DNA of 64,000 nt from Haberlea rhodopensis (taxonomy: Eukaryota; Streptophyta; Magnoliopsida; Lamiales; Gesneriaceae), in the NCBI GenBank assembly GCA_907163345.1, contig CAJQUN010000015.1, forward strand, positions 8,216,886 to 8,280,885, read 5' to 3'. A model generated the notes under the pieces. That model was not told where the DNA came from, made no database searches, and was given only the letters and a program-made list of their open reading frames with translations. Shown in pieces: positions 42,857 to 55,579 of the stretch. How positions within the stretch are numbered: position 1 is the first letter of the stretch; each line of letters starts with the position of its first letter. The translations under genes were made by a program, and so were the position numbers.

Positions 42857-45800
42857 CATAACAGCAAATGCTGAAGTAAGTGATGCGATTTTATATGCAC
42901 TTCTCCGTCGCCCATGCCTTTTGTGGTCTCGACACCCGCTGGAAGAAGTTTGATAACTGATCAGATTGTTTATGACGGCCTCATTTATTTTGAGGGTAAC
43001 GAGCTGAGGACAGACTTGATTGTTCTGGGAATGTTAGACTTCGAATGCATTGTGGGCATCGATGTGCTGAACAAGTATCAGGCAGTTGTGGACTGCAGAA
43101 GAGGACTGTCCGATTCAGTTTTGATATGGGGGTAGAATGGACATTCTATGGCGATGGTTCTCGTTCTAAGACCCCGTTGATATCTGCTGTCAAGATGGCG
43201 CAGTTGTTGGAACGAGGCCATACAGGATATCTCATATATGCCGTTGATGTTACGGAAAAGGAAGAAGAAGTAAAAGTTGAGGATGTGCCCGTAGTGGCGG
43301 AGTTCCCTGATGTCTTCCGGAGGATATTCCCGGATTCCCACCGATGAGAGAGGTCGAGTTTGGGATTAAGTTACTACCAGGGACGTCTACTATTTCTCGT
43401 GCCCCGTATAGGACGGCACCAGCGGAGCTAAGGGAGTTAAAAGTTCAGTTGCAGGAGCTCCTTGACAAGGGCTATATACGCCCTAGCATATCGCCCTGGA
43501 GTGCACCAGTCCTATTTGTCAAAAAGAAAGATGGTTCGATGCAGCTGTGCATCGATTACAACTGAACAAAGCCATAGTGAAGAATAAGTGTCCGCTTCCG
43601 AGGATTGATGATTTGTTTGATCAGCTGCAGGGTACGAGGCTCTACGGTAAGATCGATCTGAGATCGGGGTATCATCAGATTCGAGTTCGAGAGGATGATG
43701 TACAGAAGACAGCTTTCAGAACTAGATCTGGGCACTATGGATTCTTAGTCATGCCTTTTGGGGGTGACGAATGCCCCAGCTGTTTTATGAGCCTGATGAA
43801 CAGGGTGCTCCAACCACATTTGGATCAGTTCGTCATAGTTTTCATTGACGATATGCTAATTTACTCTCGAGCTGAAGAGGAACACGTGAAGCACTTGAGA
43901 ACAGCACTCCAGATCCTTAGGGATCATCAGTTGTATGCAAAGCTCAGTAAGTGCGAGTTCTGGTTGAGCAGTGTAGTGTTCTTGGGTCATGTTATATCTA
44001 GCAGCGGGATATCTGTAGACCCAGGAAGGTTGAGGCTGTGATGGAGTGGGCTGCACCCACTTCTGTACTCGAGATACGGAGCTTCCTTGGCTTAGCAGGT
44101 TATTACCGATGTTTTGTCGAGGGATTTTCTAAGATCGCTAAGCCGCTGACACAGCTGACTCAGAAAGGAGTCCCATTCTTTTGGTCCGAAGCTTGTGAGG
44201 AAAGCTTCCAAGAATTGAAGCGTCGTTTGACGACAGCGCCAGTGTTGGTGATTCCTTCTGAGAATAAGAGGTTTGCCTTGTACACAGACGCATCATTGCA
44301 GGGTTTGGGCTGTGTGTTGACGCAAGATAGGCATGTGGTGGCTTATGCATCGAGGCGGTTGAAACCACATGAGGCTAGGTACACAGTCCATGATTTGGAG
44401 CTGGCAGCCATTATTTATGCCTTGAAGATTTGGAGGCATTATTTGCATGGTACGTCGTTTACCATCTACACGGACCATAAGAGCCTGAAGTTTCTATTCA
44501 CACAGGCTGAGTTGAATATGCGCCAAAGAAGGCGGATGAATTTACTCAAGGATTATGACTGTGCGATTGAGTACCATCCTGTTAAAGCAAATTTGATAGT
44601 AGACGCCTTAAGTCGGAAGGTGAAAGAGTACTGCTGAGGATGTCATGAGTTTATCAGCTATGATGACTTCTTATTGCCATATGGGCCATGATTCGATGTA
44701 GACATGTCGCCAGTGCGAGTGTCGACCTTTTGGCTGAGCCAGACATATTTGGGGCTATTAGGAAAGCCCAGAGGTCAGATGATGAGGTTCAAAGGTGGTC
44801 GTTATTAGTACTTCGAGGTCAGCCATCAAAGTTTAGAGTGGCTGAGGATGATTCCTTAAGACTCGGCAACCGCTGGGTAGTCCCAAATACGCCGGAGTTG
44901 CGTAAAGGAATCTTGAAGCGAGCTCACAGTAGCCGATTCAGTATCCACCCAGGAAGAAGAAAGTTGTATAAGGACCTATGTGGTCAGTTCTGGTGGAGAC
45001 GCATGAAGCGCGATGTGATCGCTTTCGTTAAAAGATGTTTGATCTGCCAATAGTTGAAGGCAGAAAGGCAGAGGCCTGGTGGCGAGCAGAAGAGCTTGGA
45101 GGTACCTACGTGGGAGTGGGAGCACGTATCTATGGACCTTATGACCCACTTGCCAAGGACGGCCTCTGGATTTGATGCGATCTTGGTGATGGTGGATAGG
45201 CTGACGAAGTGAGGTTGCATGGGATTCCAGTCTCGATTGTGTCTGACAGAGACCCAAGGTTTACTTCACATTACTGGGAGGGTTCACAGACAGCTTTGGG
45301 CACCGAGGTGAGACTGAGTACTGCTTATCACCCTCAGAAAGATGGCCAGACAGAGCGTACCATACAGACGCTCGAAGACATGTTGAGGGCATGTGTTTTG
45401 GAGTTTGGCACTCCGTGGCAAGATTCAGTGCCGATGATGGAGTTCTCCTATATTAACAGCTATCAGACGAGCATTCAAATAACTCCTTTTGAAGCTCTTT
45501 ACGGACGACGATGTAGGTCACCGCTGTATAAAGCGGTCGGAGGACCGGATATGATTAAGGATATGGAAGATAAGATTAAATTAATACGTTTACAGATGAA
45601 GCGACCCAAGATAGGCATGTAGCCTATGCCAATACGCGGCGACGGTCGCTAGAATTCCAAGTAGGAGACAAGGTTCTCTTAAAATCTCACCCTTCAGGGG
45701 TGTGGTCCGTTTTGGTATGCGGGGAAAGTTATCTCCGAGATATGTCGGACCGTATGAGGTGTTGCAACGTATTGGTACGTTGGCTTACCGTTTGGCTCTA

Positions 45801-46085
45801 CCACCGTCTTTATCTGGTATTCTTGATGTCTTTCACGTCTCTATGTTGCGGAAGTATGAGCCAGACCCGTCTCATATGTTACAGCCTACTGAAGTGCAGT
45901 TGGACTCAGATGTATCCTACGTTGAACGACCGGTCAGAATTCTGGATCGTGAGGATCGCAGATTACGAAGCAAAGTTTTACCGATGGACAAAGTTCAGTG
46001 GGATCGTCGGGGTGTCGAGGAGGCTACGTGGGAGACGGAGCGGCATATGGTACAGCACTGCCCGAAACTATTCTCTGGTATGTGA
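42857..46085 (+). pseudogene. pol remnant of Tekay-2 (gag deleted, several frameshifts)
   Basis: The leader runs normally up to TTGCAGC at 42851-42857, but the gag start is changed to ATA and within about 40 bp the sequence jumps into the middle of the protease, so all of gag and the DTGA active site are gone. The rest of the protease, reverse transcriptase (LRSGYHQIR, IVFIDDMLIYSR), RNase H (LYTDASLQGLGCVL), zinc-binding part (CLICQ followed by a stop near 45053), integrase core (VSDRDPRFTSHYW, HPQKDGQTERT; the first part is interrupted near 45209) and chromodomain-like end (KVQWDRRGVEEATWE) can be read in several frames. Shifts lie near 43135, 43330, 43560, 44030, 44640, 45200 and 45620-45700. 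Confidence 0.9.
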
Positions 46086-46154
46086 TTATGTTTAGTTTCT
46101 TTTGGGGTAAGTGCATGCGATTTCGAGGACGAAATCTTATAAGTAGGGGAGTAT

Positions 46155-48743
46155 TGTGACGCCCCGAAATGATTAATTGCAATTAAGGCATTAATTATGT
46201 TTATATGATGAATTATGAGGTAATTGATTTATGTGTTGGGCAATAAGATGTTAACATGATTTAAATGTATTGATTATTAAATATGAGAAAGATTTGAATT
46301 TAGAGGAAGTTTGTTGCATTTTATTCAATGCTTATAAAATACCATGTTGGGGTATTTTATACATCATGTTAATTTTGTGTACAATTTAATTAACCCATAT
46401 ACCCACTATACCCTCCTTCCCCCTCACTTTACCCTTTCCCTCTAAAATCCCCAAATCAACAACCCAAACCCTTACCCCCTCCATTTTTGTCCATGGCTTA
46501 AAAGAGGAAGAGGAATCCTTCAAAATCTCGATTTGTGGAATTTGTTGGGAGATTTGGAGTCCCCAAGAGGTATGGATACCTCATTGGTGTTTTTGTGAAG
46601 TTTTATTTGAGTTTGTTATGGTTTTGGAGGGTTTTGAAATGGGTTTGTTTGGGTGTATGTTATTTATGGTTGGGGTATGGTTTTATGAGGTTTTTGTGGT
46701 GATAAGTTGTTGGGATGTATTTGGTTTAAGATGTATTGGTTTATTTGGTAGTTTTGTGCCAAAAATGGAGTTTACCCGAAAAAGTCGCAGCGACCGATCG
46801 ATCGGTAGCAGGGTAACGATCGATCGGTGCATGTGCGAAGCGAGGGGTGAAGTCTCTTTATTTACCGATCGATCGGTGAAAGTGACCGATCGATCGGTGG
46901 ATGACTAACGATCGATCGGTAGCTTGGACCGATCGATCGGTGAAAGGCCGTAACTTAAAATTAAATTATGAACAGTTACCGATCGATCGGTAAGAGTGAC
47001 CGATCGATCGGTAAAGCGATTTTGCTGAAGATGATTTTCTTGGCTTAATTGATGAAATTTTTGGTATTAGGCTATTGTTTAGCTTCTAATATCGATTTGT
47101 ATGGTTGTGTGGAACCATCCCAGGTGCCAACAACATCAAGAAGATAGAGTTCTTCAATTTCTTCACTTTTGGAATTAAGGTACGTAAGAAACGTACGGGC
47201 ATCGGACGGTAAACCATACTCCTATACTATGATTATGCTATGATTGCATAAGTAAGTTATGATGATGATGTTTATGATAAGTAAAGATGATATGATGTTT
47301 ATGATAATGATTTGATAAGTAAGTTATGATGATGATGTTTATGATAAGTAAAGATGATATGATGTTTATGATAATGATTTGATAAGTAAGTTATGATGAT
47401 GATGTTTATGATAAGTAAAGATGATATGATGTTTATGATAATGATTTGATAAGTAAGTTATGATGATGATGTTTATGATAAGTAAAGATGATATGATGTT
47501 TATGATGATGACGTTTATGAAGATGATATGATAAGTAAGTTTATAACAATGTTATACGATGTTTATAAAAGGGTAAGATGCCCATATGGTAAGATGCCAT
47601 ACAATGTTATTATGTGGTAAGATGCCACGGGGTAAGATGCCCATATGGTGAGAGGCCATACGATGTTATTGTGTGGTAAGATGCCACGGGGTAAGATGCC
47701 CATATGCATGAAGGTAAATCAGGGTCAACCAAAAAGAAGTTAACGAATAACCAGCAAGTTTACTTAACTAAGATTTCGTACATTTACTGTTATATTTTGT
47801 TATATGATGATGATGTTTATAAGATGATGATGTTATATGATGATGGTGTTCATAAGATGATGATGTTATATGATGATGATGTTTACAAGATGATGACGTC
47901 TATAAGATGCTATGATGTTTATGATAAATGTCTAACTATGTTATTAAGAATGGTTGAATGTCCGATGGTTATTATGGCAAGCGAGGAAGGTACTTGCCGC
48001 TCACATAACTAAGCGAGGGGGTACATCCGCTATCAAGGTGTAGCGAGGGGTATCATCCGCTAAGCGAGGGGGTACATCCGCTATCGAGGCGTAGCGAGGG
48101 GTATCATCCGCTGAACAAAGAGATACATCCGCTATCAAGGCGTAGCGATGGGTATCATATGATGTGTTATGTCGAGCGAGGGGGCCAATTATATCGCTGT
48201 CATAATGGAACCGGGACAGTCCCATTTCTAATTAACATAGTTTGTTGTGAGCATATATGTGAAGTATGATTTTAATCATTTATGCCAAGAACTAATGATT
48301 ATATGCATAACTATGAGACAGGGACAACCAAAGAAGGATAATACGATTAACCAGGAAGTATATGTTATCAATTACTTTCATGCATTTATTTATATGCCAT
48401 TACCTTATGATGTTAAGTAACGATGTATATGCTCATGATGGGTTGTTCCTGTAGGTACACTTTTGGACTAAAGGACTAAGGGTCGGGTTGAGGCAGTGAG
48501 CTTTGAGGAGCATGAAAGAAGTTAGGATGCAGGATTTTTGGATAGTCTCTACTCTAGGAGTAGTATAATTCTATCGCCTTAGCATTCATTTTGAGAATGT
48601 AATTAATTAAGTTTGAAATTTCATTTTTTTTTGGCCTGTAATCTTATTAACTCAAAGCTACAACCGGTGCCCTAAGAGATCATAAATGCATGTTTAGTCC
48701 TTAATATGTTGTTAAGACGATGTTAAGGTAGGAAGACCCTACA
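46155..48743 (+). repeat. 3' LTR of Tekay-2
   Basis: The near-identical partner of 40070-42651. It is preceded by the polypurine tract AAGTAGGGGAG (46141-46151) and followed by AATTT. Confidence 0.93.
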
Positions 48744-49025
48744 AATTTTCTTCTTTAGCTTCATAATATGCCGATCGATCGGTGGCTTGATTGGCGATCG
48801 ATCAGCAACTCTTCTTCAAATTTCTTCAATTTTTCTCGCCCGTCTTCGATCCCTCTTGATCTCTAAGCCATTCCTTGATCTATATTTATTGTTATTATAT
48901 TGTTTTCTTCTTCCTACCCAAAATCAAGCATTATATGTTTAAGCAACATATGTATCAAATTATCAATCAAATATATCCAATAGTTAACAATTAAACGCAC
49001 TAGATGCCTATTTCTAGACACATCA

Positions 49026-50281
49026 GTCATTTTTCTTGGGAATTCTCTTGTATCAGGATTGATAGTGTGAAGACCCGGTTCCATCGGTCCCATTAGATCA
49101 CTTCTGAGACCAAAATAAATTGGTCTTAAGGAGAGAACTGATCCCACCAGTCTAACCAATACCAATTTGTATACTTGTTGTCGAAGTCAAATCAGTTTTG
49201 TGAGCTGAACTGATACTAACCATCAACTCAATGATGTGTCATTTTTAAACTTATTTAGTTGTTTATTTCTAGTGGTTTTGATATTGATTTATGGACGATT
49301 TTATGCTTTTGGTATATATTTGTTAATCTCAGGAATCGAGGTCGAATTACATGGAAGTGGAGAAATTGAGCTAAAAATGATGAAAAATGACTCAAATGAG
49401 TTAACCGACCGAAGATGCGACAAAAGATCAAAGTTGGGAGAAAAATGACAGACCGATTAAATGGTGCTGAATGTCGATCGATTTGTCCAATGACGTAGGT
49501 TGAAGGCATAGCTGAGGAAGAAAATTCGAGTAGCTACCGATCGATTGGTAGATCTTACTGATCCATCGGTAGGCGAGAAAATCATAAAATTATTTCCTTC
49601 TAGAGTTTGATTCCAACAAGGACACTACCTATTTTCCCCATCCTTTATAAATACCATGGACGAAAATCGAACTAAAAAACATAAGTTTAGAGCTAGGTTG
49701 CTTCCACCACAAATCCACCTTCACCATCATCCATATTCATCCATCAAACACCCTACGATTTTGGAACAACTTCAACAAGAAGATTGAAGAGGACATTGAG
49801 AAAAAGGCGAGAGAGAAAGCGAGGATATACAAACGGAGTCGACGCCGCGAGTTTTACTTTGTCTTTAATTATTTGTTTTTTTTTTATTTTGCTTAATGTA
49901 TTGAACTAAAGTTATTTATCAAGACTAGAGGATCCATGGGTCTGATCCTATGACTATTTTATTAAACCTTGATTGAATTCCTATATTCTATGCTTATAAC
50001 TTATTGGTGTACATGCATTTGAGGGATTAGCTAAACTTTGAATGATTATATACACTGAGATTGATGTTGAACATACGATATTGCAACATCATAATAAATT
50101 ATACAGTGGGTTTTAGATTGAGACGGACCAAGTAAAATCTAGCACATGTGATAGCAATAGATTTACCAAAATCGAAGGCCAGTAGTTTTCACAAATCGTC
50201 ATGCGATATTGATTGTTCAATAAGGATATGAGAGTGGCTTATTGCAACATTATTATTATACTTGTTATAGCTTGACCATAG
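49026..50281 (+). mobile_element. probable LTR remnant with TATA box
   Basis: No gene is seen. From about 49235 the sequence looks like a plus-strand LTR: CGATCGATT-type palindromes at 49483-49560, a clear TATA box TTTATAAATACC at 49644-49655 followed by a leader-like part rich in CCACC and CATC, and a T-rich stretch near 49870. It is cut at 50281 by Tekay-3. No partner LTR is in the window, so the family is uncertain. Confidence 0.45.
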
Positions 50282-52352
50282 TGTAAGGACCATAGTTCCT
50301 TAAGTGCGGACTAAAGACATAATTAGAGCTAACATACATTATCAGAGTATACAAGTTCGTGTTGAGACTTTGAGCCTTAAGAATTACATGCCAAGTTAAG
50401 GACTTTCAAATGGATTAATTACATATCAAATGAATGTTATTCACTATAGCTTTACACTACTCCTAGAGTAGACACTATACAAATAATCCTGTCCTTCCTT
50501 ATCAAAAGCGTTCTTCACAAGCTCACCTCCTCAACCCGCCTTAGCCCCTTTATCATGCCAAAATGTACCTACAAGGACAACCCCCAAAATATGAGCATAT
50601 AATAATCCATATCCAACACAATATGAATATAAGACGTAAATGCATAAACCGTAATAATCACTTCCTGTTTTTCCCATGCATTTTAAACACTCCCTTTTTG
50701 GTTGTCCCTGTACCATAACTCATGAGTATAATCAATAGATTATTTAATGGTTCCACACATGTCATGACATAACACCATTTCATTATCACCAATTACCAAT
50801 CCCTAGTCTATTATAATAGTGTATTTTAATGCACCTCGCTTGTCATGACAGCGACACTAATACCCCTCGCTTCGACATATTAGCGGCATTGAATAACTTC
50901 GCGCAAATGCGACATGCTGCAATACCCTCGCTTCAACATTTGGCGGCAAATATTCTTTCCTCGCTACAATATGACAGCGGCAAGTATTCTCTCATCGCTT
51001 CAAGTGACAGTGGCAAAGCATTAAAATCATAACTCTATATAACCATGACTCATGGATGTGCACCAAACAATCATCATATACATATGCAATCATAATGCAT
51101 AATTCAACATATATTTGCATCCACAATGCACAATTCCACATATACTCTCATCCACAATGCATAATCAATGAGTATATTAGATACATGTACCGTTGGGTGC
51201 CCGTACGTCTCTTTACGTACCTTCCAAAAGTAAGATTTGGTGGGATGGTTCTACACATTCACACAAACCAATATTAGGAGCCAATAATAGTCCAATACCA
51301 AAAATCCCACAAAAATAACTAAAAACACCCTTTTTGGTGTCTCGCGATCGATCGCCGCGAGGCCCCGATCGATCACGAGATCACACTGCCCGAGTGTGAA
51401 ATTTTCTGCAATCGGCGATCGATCGCCACATTTGGCGCGATCGATCGCCCAAAAGTGGCGATCGATCGCCAAGCGCTTCCGGAGCCCACTGGTTGCGCGC
51501 GATCGCTCGCTCGCTTCGGGCGATCGATCGCCGCTGCCTGGGCTACGAAAATCGAGCGATCGATCGCCGCTGCCTGGGCTACGAAAATCTCCATTTTTGT
51601 ACTACATTTTCTTCCCCATCTTCACCAACACTTACACCAACAAACCAATAACATAAAAACACTATAAAACTTCAACATACATCACAATACTACCCAAAAA
51701 TCCAACACCCAAAACAAAACCATATCATTCCAAAACAAACCCATTTCAAAACAACAAACACCAACTCAAATCAAAACCAAGCACCATTAAAACATCAAGG
51801 AGGGTTCCATACCTCTTATGGATTCCAAATCTCACTAAAACTCTCACAAACCAAGCTTTTGTGAAGATTTCTCCTCCTCCTTTATGCCAATTCGAAAATG
51901 GGTTGAGGGTAGGGTTTGGGAGAGTGATTTGGGGATTGTGGAAAAAGTGAAAGGTAAAGTGATGGGTAAGGTGGGGGTAGAGGGGTATAAAGGTGGGGGG
52001 GGGGGGGGGGGGGGGGGAGTTAATTAAAACATGTACCCTCATTATTAGCATGATGTATAAAATACCCCAACATGGTATTTTAAAAGCATTTTACCAAAAT
52101 GCACCCAAAACTTCAGTTAAAATACATGCTTTCCAAATTAATTATCAACCATCACAATTAAATCATGCTAACACCCAATTTTCCAACATGCACAACATGC
52201 ACCCTGAAATGCATCCCCGGGTCACGCCTACCATGTGACTAAGCATTTCACCAAGATAATTAATTCCAAAACATAATTTGATTATCACCATTAATAATCA
52301 CATAATCATAATTAATGCCCAAATTGTAATTAATTATTTCGGGGATATCACA
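50282..52352 (-). repeat. 3' LTR of Tekay-3
   Basis: In element orientation it begins TGTGATATCC. It carries a CGATCGATCG cluster at 51343-51570, a run of 23 G at 51995-52017 (C in the transcript sense, just after the TATA-like and inverted repeat region), and the GTACGTAAAG donor-like site near 51230. About 31 bp covering the acceptor and first half of the mini-exon, present in the 5' LTR, are missing near 51241. Confidence 0.9.
51343..51570. repeat. CGATCGATCG palindrome cluster, Tekay-3 3' LTR
   Basis: Six exact copies and two with single changes, mostly in GGCGATCGATCGCC context. The region reads open in many frames on both strands because of the palindromes. Confidence 0.9.
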
Positions 52353-52396
52353 ATACTCCCCTACTTATAAAATTTCGTCCTCGAAATCGCATGCAC

Positions 52397-55300
52397 TTAC
52401 CCAAATGAAACTAAACATAAATCACATACCAGGAAATAATTCCGGGTAGTGCTGCACCATATGCCGCTCCTTCTCCCACGTGGCCTCCTCGACACCCTGC
52501 GATCCCACTGCACTTTAATCATAGGTATCACTTTGTTCCAAAGTCTGCGGTCTGCTCGATCCATAATTCTAACAGGCCGTTCCACATAAGATACATCGGA
52601 TTCTAACTGAACCTCGGAAGGTTGCAACACATGTGACGGATCTGGCTCATACTTCCGCAACATAGACACATGGAACACATCATGTATACCAGATAAAGAA
52701 GGTGGCAAGGCCAGTCGATAAGCTAAGGTGCCAATGCACTGCAAGATCTCGTACGGCCCAACATACCTCGGAGACAGTTTCCCGCGCATTCCAAATCGTA
52801 CAACACCTCTGAAAGGTGAGACCTTATCCCCCAACTGAAATTCTAACGGTCGCCGCCGTTTATTAGCATAAGCTGTCTGTCTGTCCTGGGCTGCTTTCAT
52901 TTTCTGCCTTATTACCTTTACCTTCTCTTCCATTTCCCGAACCAATTTCGGTCCTCCAACCGATTTGCGATCCAAGTCATCCCAACACAAGGGTGATCTA
53001 CATCGTCTGCCATAAAGGGCCTCGAAAGGAGCCATCTGAATGCTTGCCTGATAGCTATTGTTATAAGAGAACTCTACCAAGGCCACTGGATCATGCCATG
53101 AAGTATCGAACTCCAAAACACATGCCCTCAACATGTCCTCGAGCGTCTGGATAGTACGCTCGGTCTGGCCATCCGTCTGAGGATGATATGCAGTGCTCAA
53201 CCTTTCTTCAGTTCCCAAGACTGATTGCAGACCCTCCCAAAAATGAGATGTGAATCGCGGATCTCGATCCGACACTATAGAAATAGGGATCCCGTGCAAT
53301 CTCACCACATCTCGAACATATAACTGAGCTATCCTCAAATAGGTGAAGGTCATACCATAGGGAATGAAATGAGCTACTTTGGTCAATCTGTCCACAATCA
53401 CCCAAATGGCATCAAAACCCGAGGCACTCCTCGGCAAGTGGGTCACAAAGTCCATGGATATGTGTTCCCACTTCCATTTTGTATCTCCAAACTCTTCAAC
53501 TCACCACCCGATCTCTGCCTCTCTGCGTTAACCTGCTGGCAGATCAAGCACCTCTTAACAAAAGCGACGACATCACACTTCATTCTTTTCCACCAAAACT
53601 GATCACGTAGATCCTTATACATCTTCTTCCCGTGGATACTAAGCCTGCTACTATGAGCTCGCTCTAAGATCCCTCTACGCAACTCCGGCGTACTCGGAAC
53701 CACCCAACGGTTACCCCATCTCAGGGATCCATCCTCAGCCACTCTGAACTTCGATGGTTGTCCAAGATGTACTAGTGATGACCATCTCTGAATCTCATCA
53801 TCTGCCTTCTGAGCTCTCCGGATATTCTCATAAATATCTGGCTCCGCTAATAAGGTCGATACACATACCGGCAATGTATCCACATCAAAATCATAGCCCA
53901 GATGGCAATAATAAGTCATCATAGCCGATAAACACGCCAACGTCCTCAGCAGTACTCTTCACCTTCCGACTCAAGGCGTTTGCTGTCAAGTTTACTTTTC
54001 CAGGATGGTACTCTATTTCGCAGTCATAGTCCTTGAGTAGATCCATCAATCTCCTCTGTCGCATATTCAGCTCCGCCTGAGTAAACAAGAACTTCAGGCT
54101 CTTGTGATCCATAAAAATGGTAAACGACGTACCATACAAATAATGCCTCCAGATCTTCAAGGCGAAAATAATAGCCGCTAGCTCCAAGTCATGGACTGGA
54201 TATCTAGTCTCATGCGGCTTCAACTGCCTCGATGCATAAGCTACCACATGCTTATCTTGCATCAATACACACCCAAGGCCCTGAAGTGATGCATCGGTAT
54301 AAAGAACAACCTCGTGTTCTCCGTAGGAATCACCAACATAGGCGCCATCGTCAATCGGTGTTTCAACTCTTGGAAGCTTTCCTCACAAGCCTCAGACCAA
54401 AAAAATGGTACTCCCTTTTGGGTCAACTATGTCAATGGCTTGGCAATCCTCGAAAATCCCTCAACGAAGCGTCGATAATAACCGGCCAAACCAAGAAAGC
54501 TCCGTATCTCGGGTACAGAAGTGGGTGGAGCCCACTCCATCACAACTTCAATCTTCCTGGGATCCACCGATATCCCGCTGCTAGATATAACATGCCCCAA
54601 GAACACCACACTGCTTAACCAGAACTCACACTTGCTGAGCTTGGCAAATAACTGTTATCCCTGAGGATTTGGAGCACTGTTCTCAAGTGTTTCACGTGCT
54701 CTTCCTCACTCCGAGAGTAGATGAGTACGTCGTCAATAAACACTATGATGAACTGGTCAAGATATGGTTGAAACACTATGTTCATCAAGCTCATAAAGAC
54801 AGCTGGGGCGTTCGTCACACCGAACGGCATAACTAGGAACTCATAGTGCCCATACCGAGCCCGAAATGCTGTCTTCTGCACATCCTCCTCTCTGACCCAA
54901 ATCTGGTGGTACCCTGACCTCAAATCAATCTTGCTATACAACTTTGTACCTTTCAACTGATCAAACAAATCGTCAATCCTTGGGAGAGGATACTTGTTCT
55001 TCACCGTGGCCTTATTCAGTTGTCGGTAATCGATGCACAACCGTATCGAACCATCCTTCTTTTTCACAAAGAGAACTGGTGCGCCCCATGGCGATATGCT
55101 AGGGCGTATATATCCTTTGTCAAGGAGTTCCTGCAACTGCTCCTTCAATTCTCTTAACTCTGTCGGTACCATCCTGTAAGGGGCATGAGAGATAGCGGAT
55201 GTCCCCGATAATAACACAATCCCAAACTCGGCTTCTCTAGCCGGTGGGAATCCTGGGATCTCCTCCGGAAACACATCGGCAAACTCTGCTACCACGGGTA

Positions 55301-55579
55301 CATCCTCCACCCTCAATTCTTTATTCTTTCCCGTCGTGTCCACGGCATAGATAAGATAGCCCGTGTGACCACGTTCCAACAATTGGGACATTTTGATCGC
55401 TGAGATTAACGGAATCTTCGCACGAGAACCATTCCCATAGAAAGTCCACTATATTCCCATATCAGATCTGAACCGTACCGTTCTCTGCCGACAGTCCACG
55501 ACTGCCTGATATCTGTTCAGAATGTCGATGCCCACGATGCAATCGAAGTCTGACATGCCCAACACAATCAAATCTGCTT
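52397..55579 (-). pseudogene. pol of Tekay-3 (frameshifted)
   Basis: Reading down from 55579: end of protease, reverse transcriptase (55391-54615, with LRSGYHQIW and IVFIDDVLIYSR), RNase H (54265-53891), zinc-binding and integrase parts (53940-53443 and 53455-52397, with MDFVTHLP, SDRDPRFTSHFW, HPQTDGQTER) and the start of the chromodomain-like end (VKVQWDRR) before a shift. The catalytic motifs are recognisable, but frameshifts near 55440, 54640, 54350, 53900, 53480 and 52510 and a change of YTD to FMD in RNase H show decay. Confidence 0.9.

Larger units (their letters stand above)
40070..48743 (+). mobile_element. Tekay-type Ty3/gypsy element lacking gag (Tekay-2)
   Basis: An 8674-bp element with target duplication AATTT (40065-40069 and 48744-48748), two LTRs of about 2.58 kb that differ at roughly twenty sites and a few indels by eye, initiator-Met primer-binding site and polypurine tract. 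The internal region has lost gag and the protease active site, and pol is broken by several frameshifts. It sits in an older Athila-like solo LTR. Confidence 0.93.
39047..49025 (-). mobile_element. Athila-like solo LTR split by Tekay-2
   Basis: The two halves, 39047-40069 and 48744-49025, together match the LTR of element B (9671-11075) from end to end, at clearly lower identity. No primer-binding site or internal sequence flanks either outer end, so it is a solo LTR left by recombination or a fragment. The outer left boundary is approximate and no exact target duplication is visible (GTCAT on the right). It carries (A)CCGATCGATCGGT motifs at 39890-40040 and 48771-48806, upstream in LTR orientation of a TATA-like TCTATAAAG near 39828-39836. 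Confidence 0.72.

Noticed and set aside
51373..51667. Several overlapping frames on both strands giving repeated AIDRS, GDRSP or RSIA peptides (also 58176-58552, 63201-63695, 10695-10989)
   Set aside because: They are produced by CGATCGATCG palindromes, which lack stops in several frames on either strand. There is no start context or family match.
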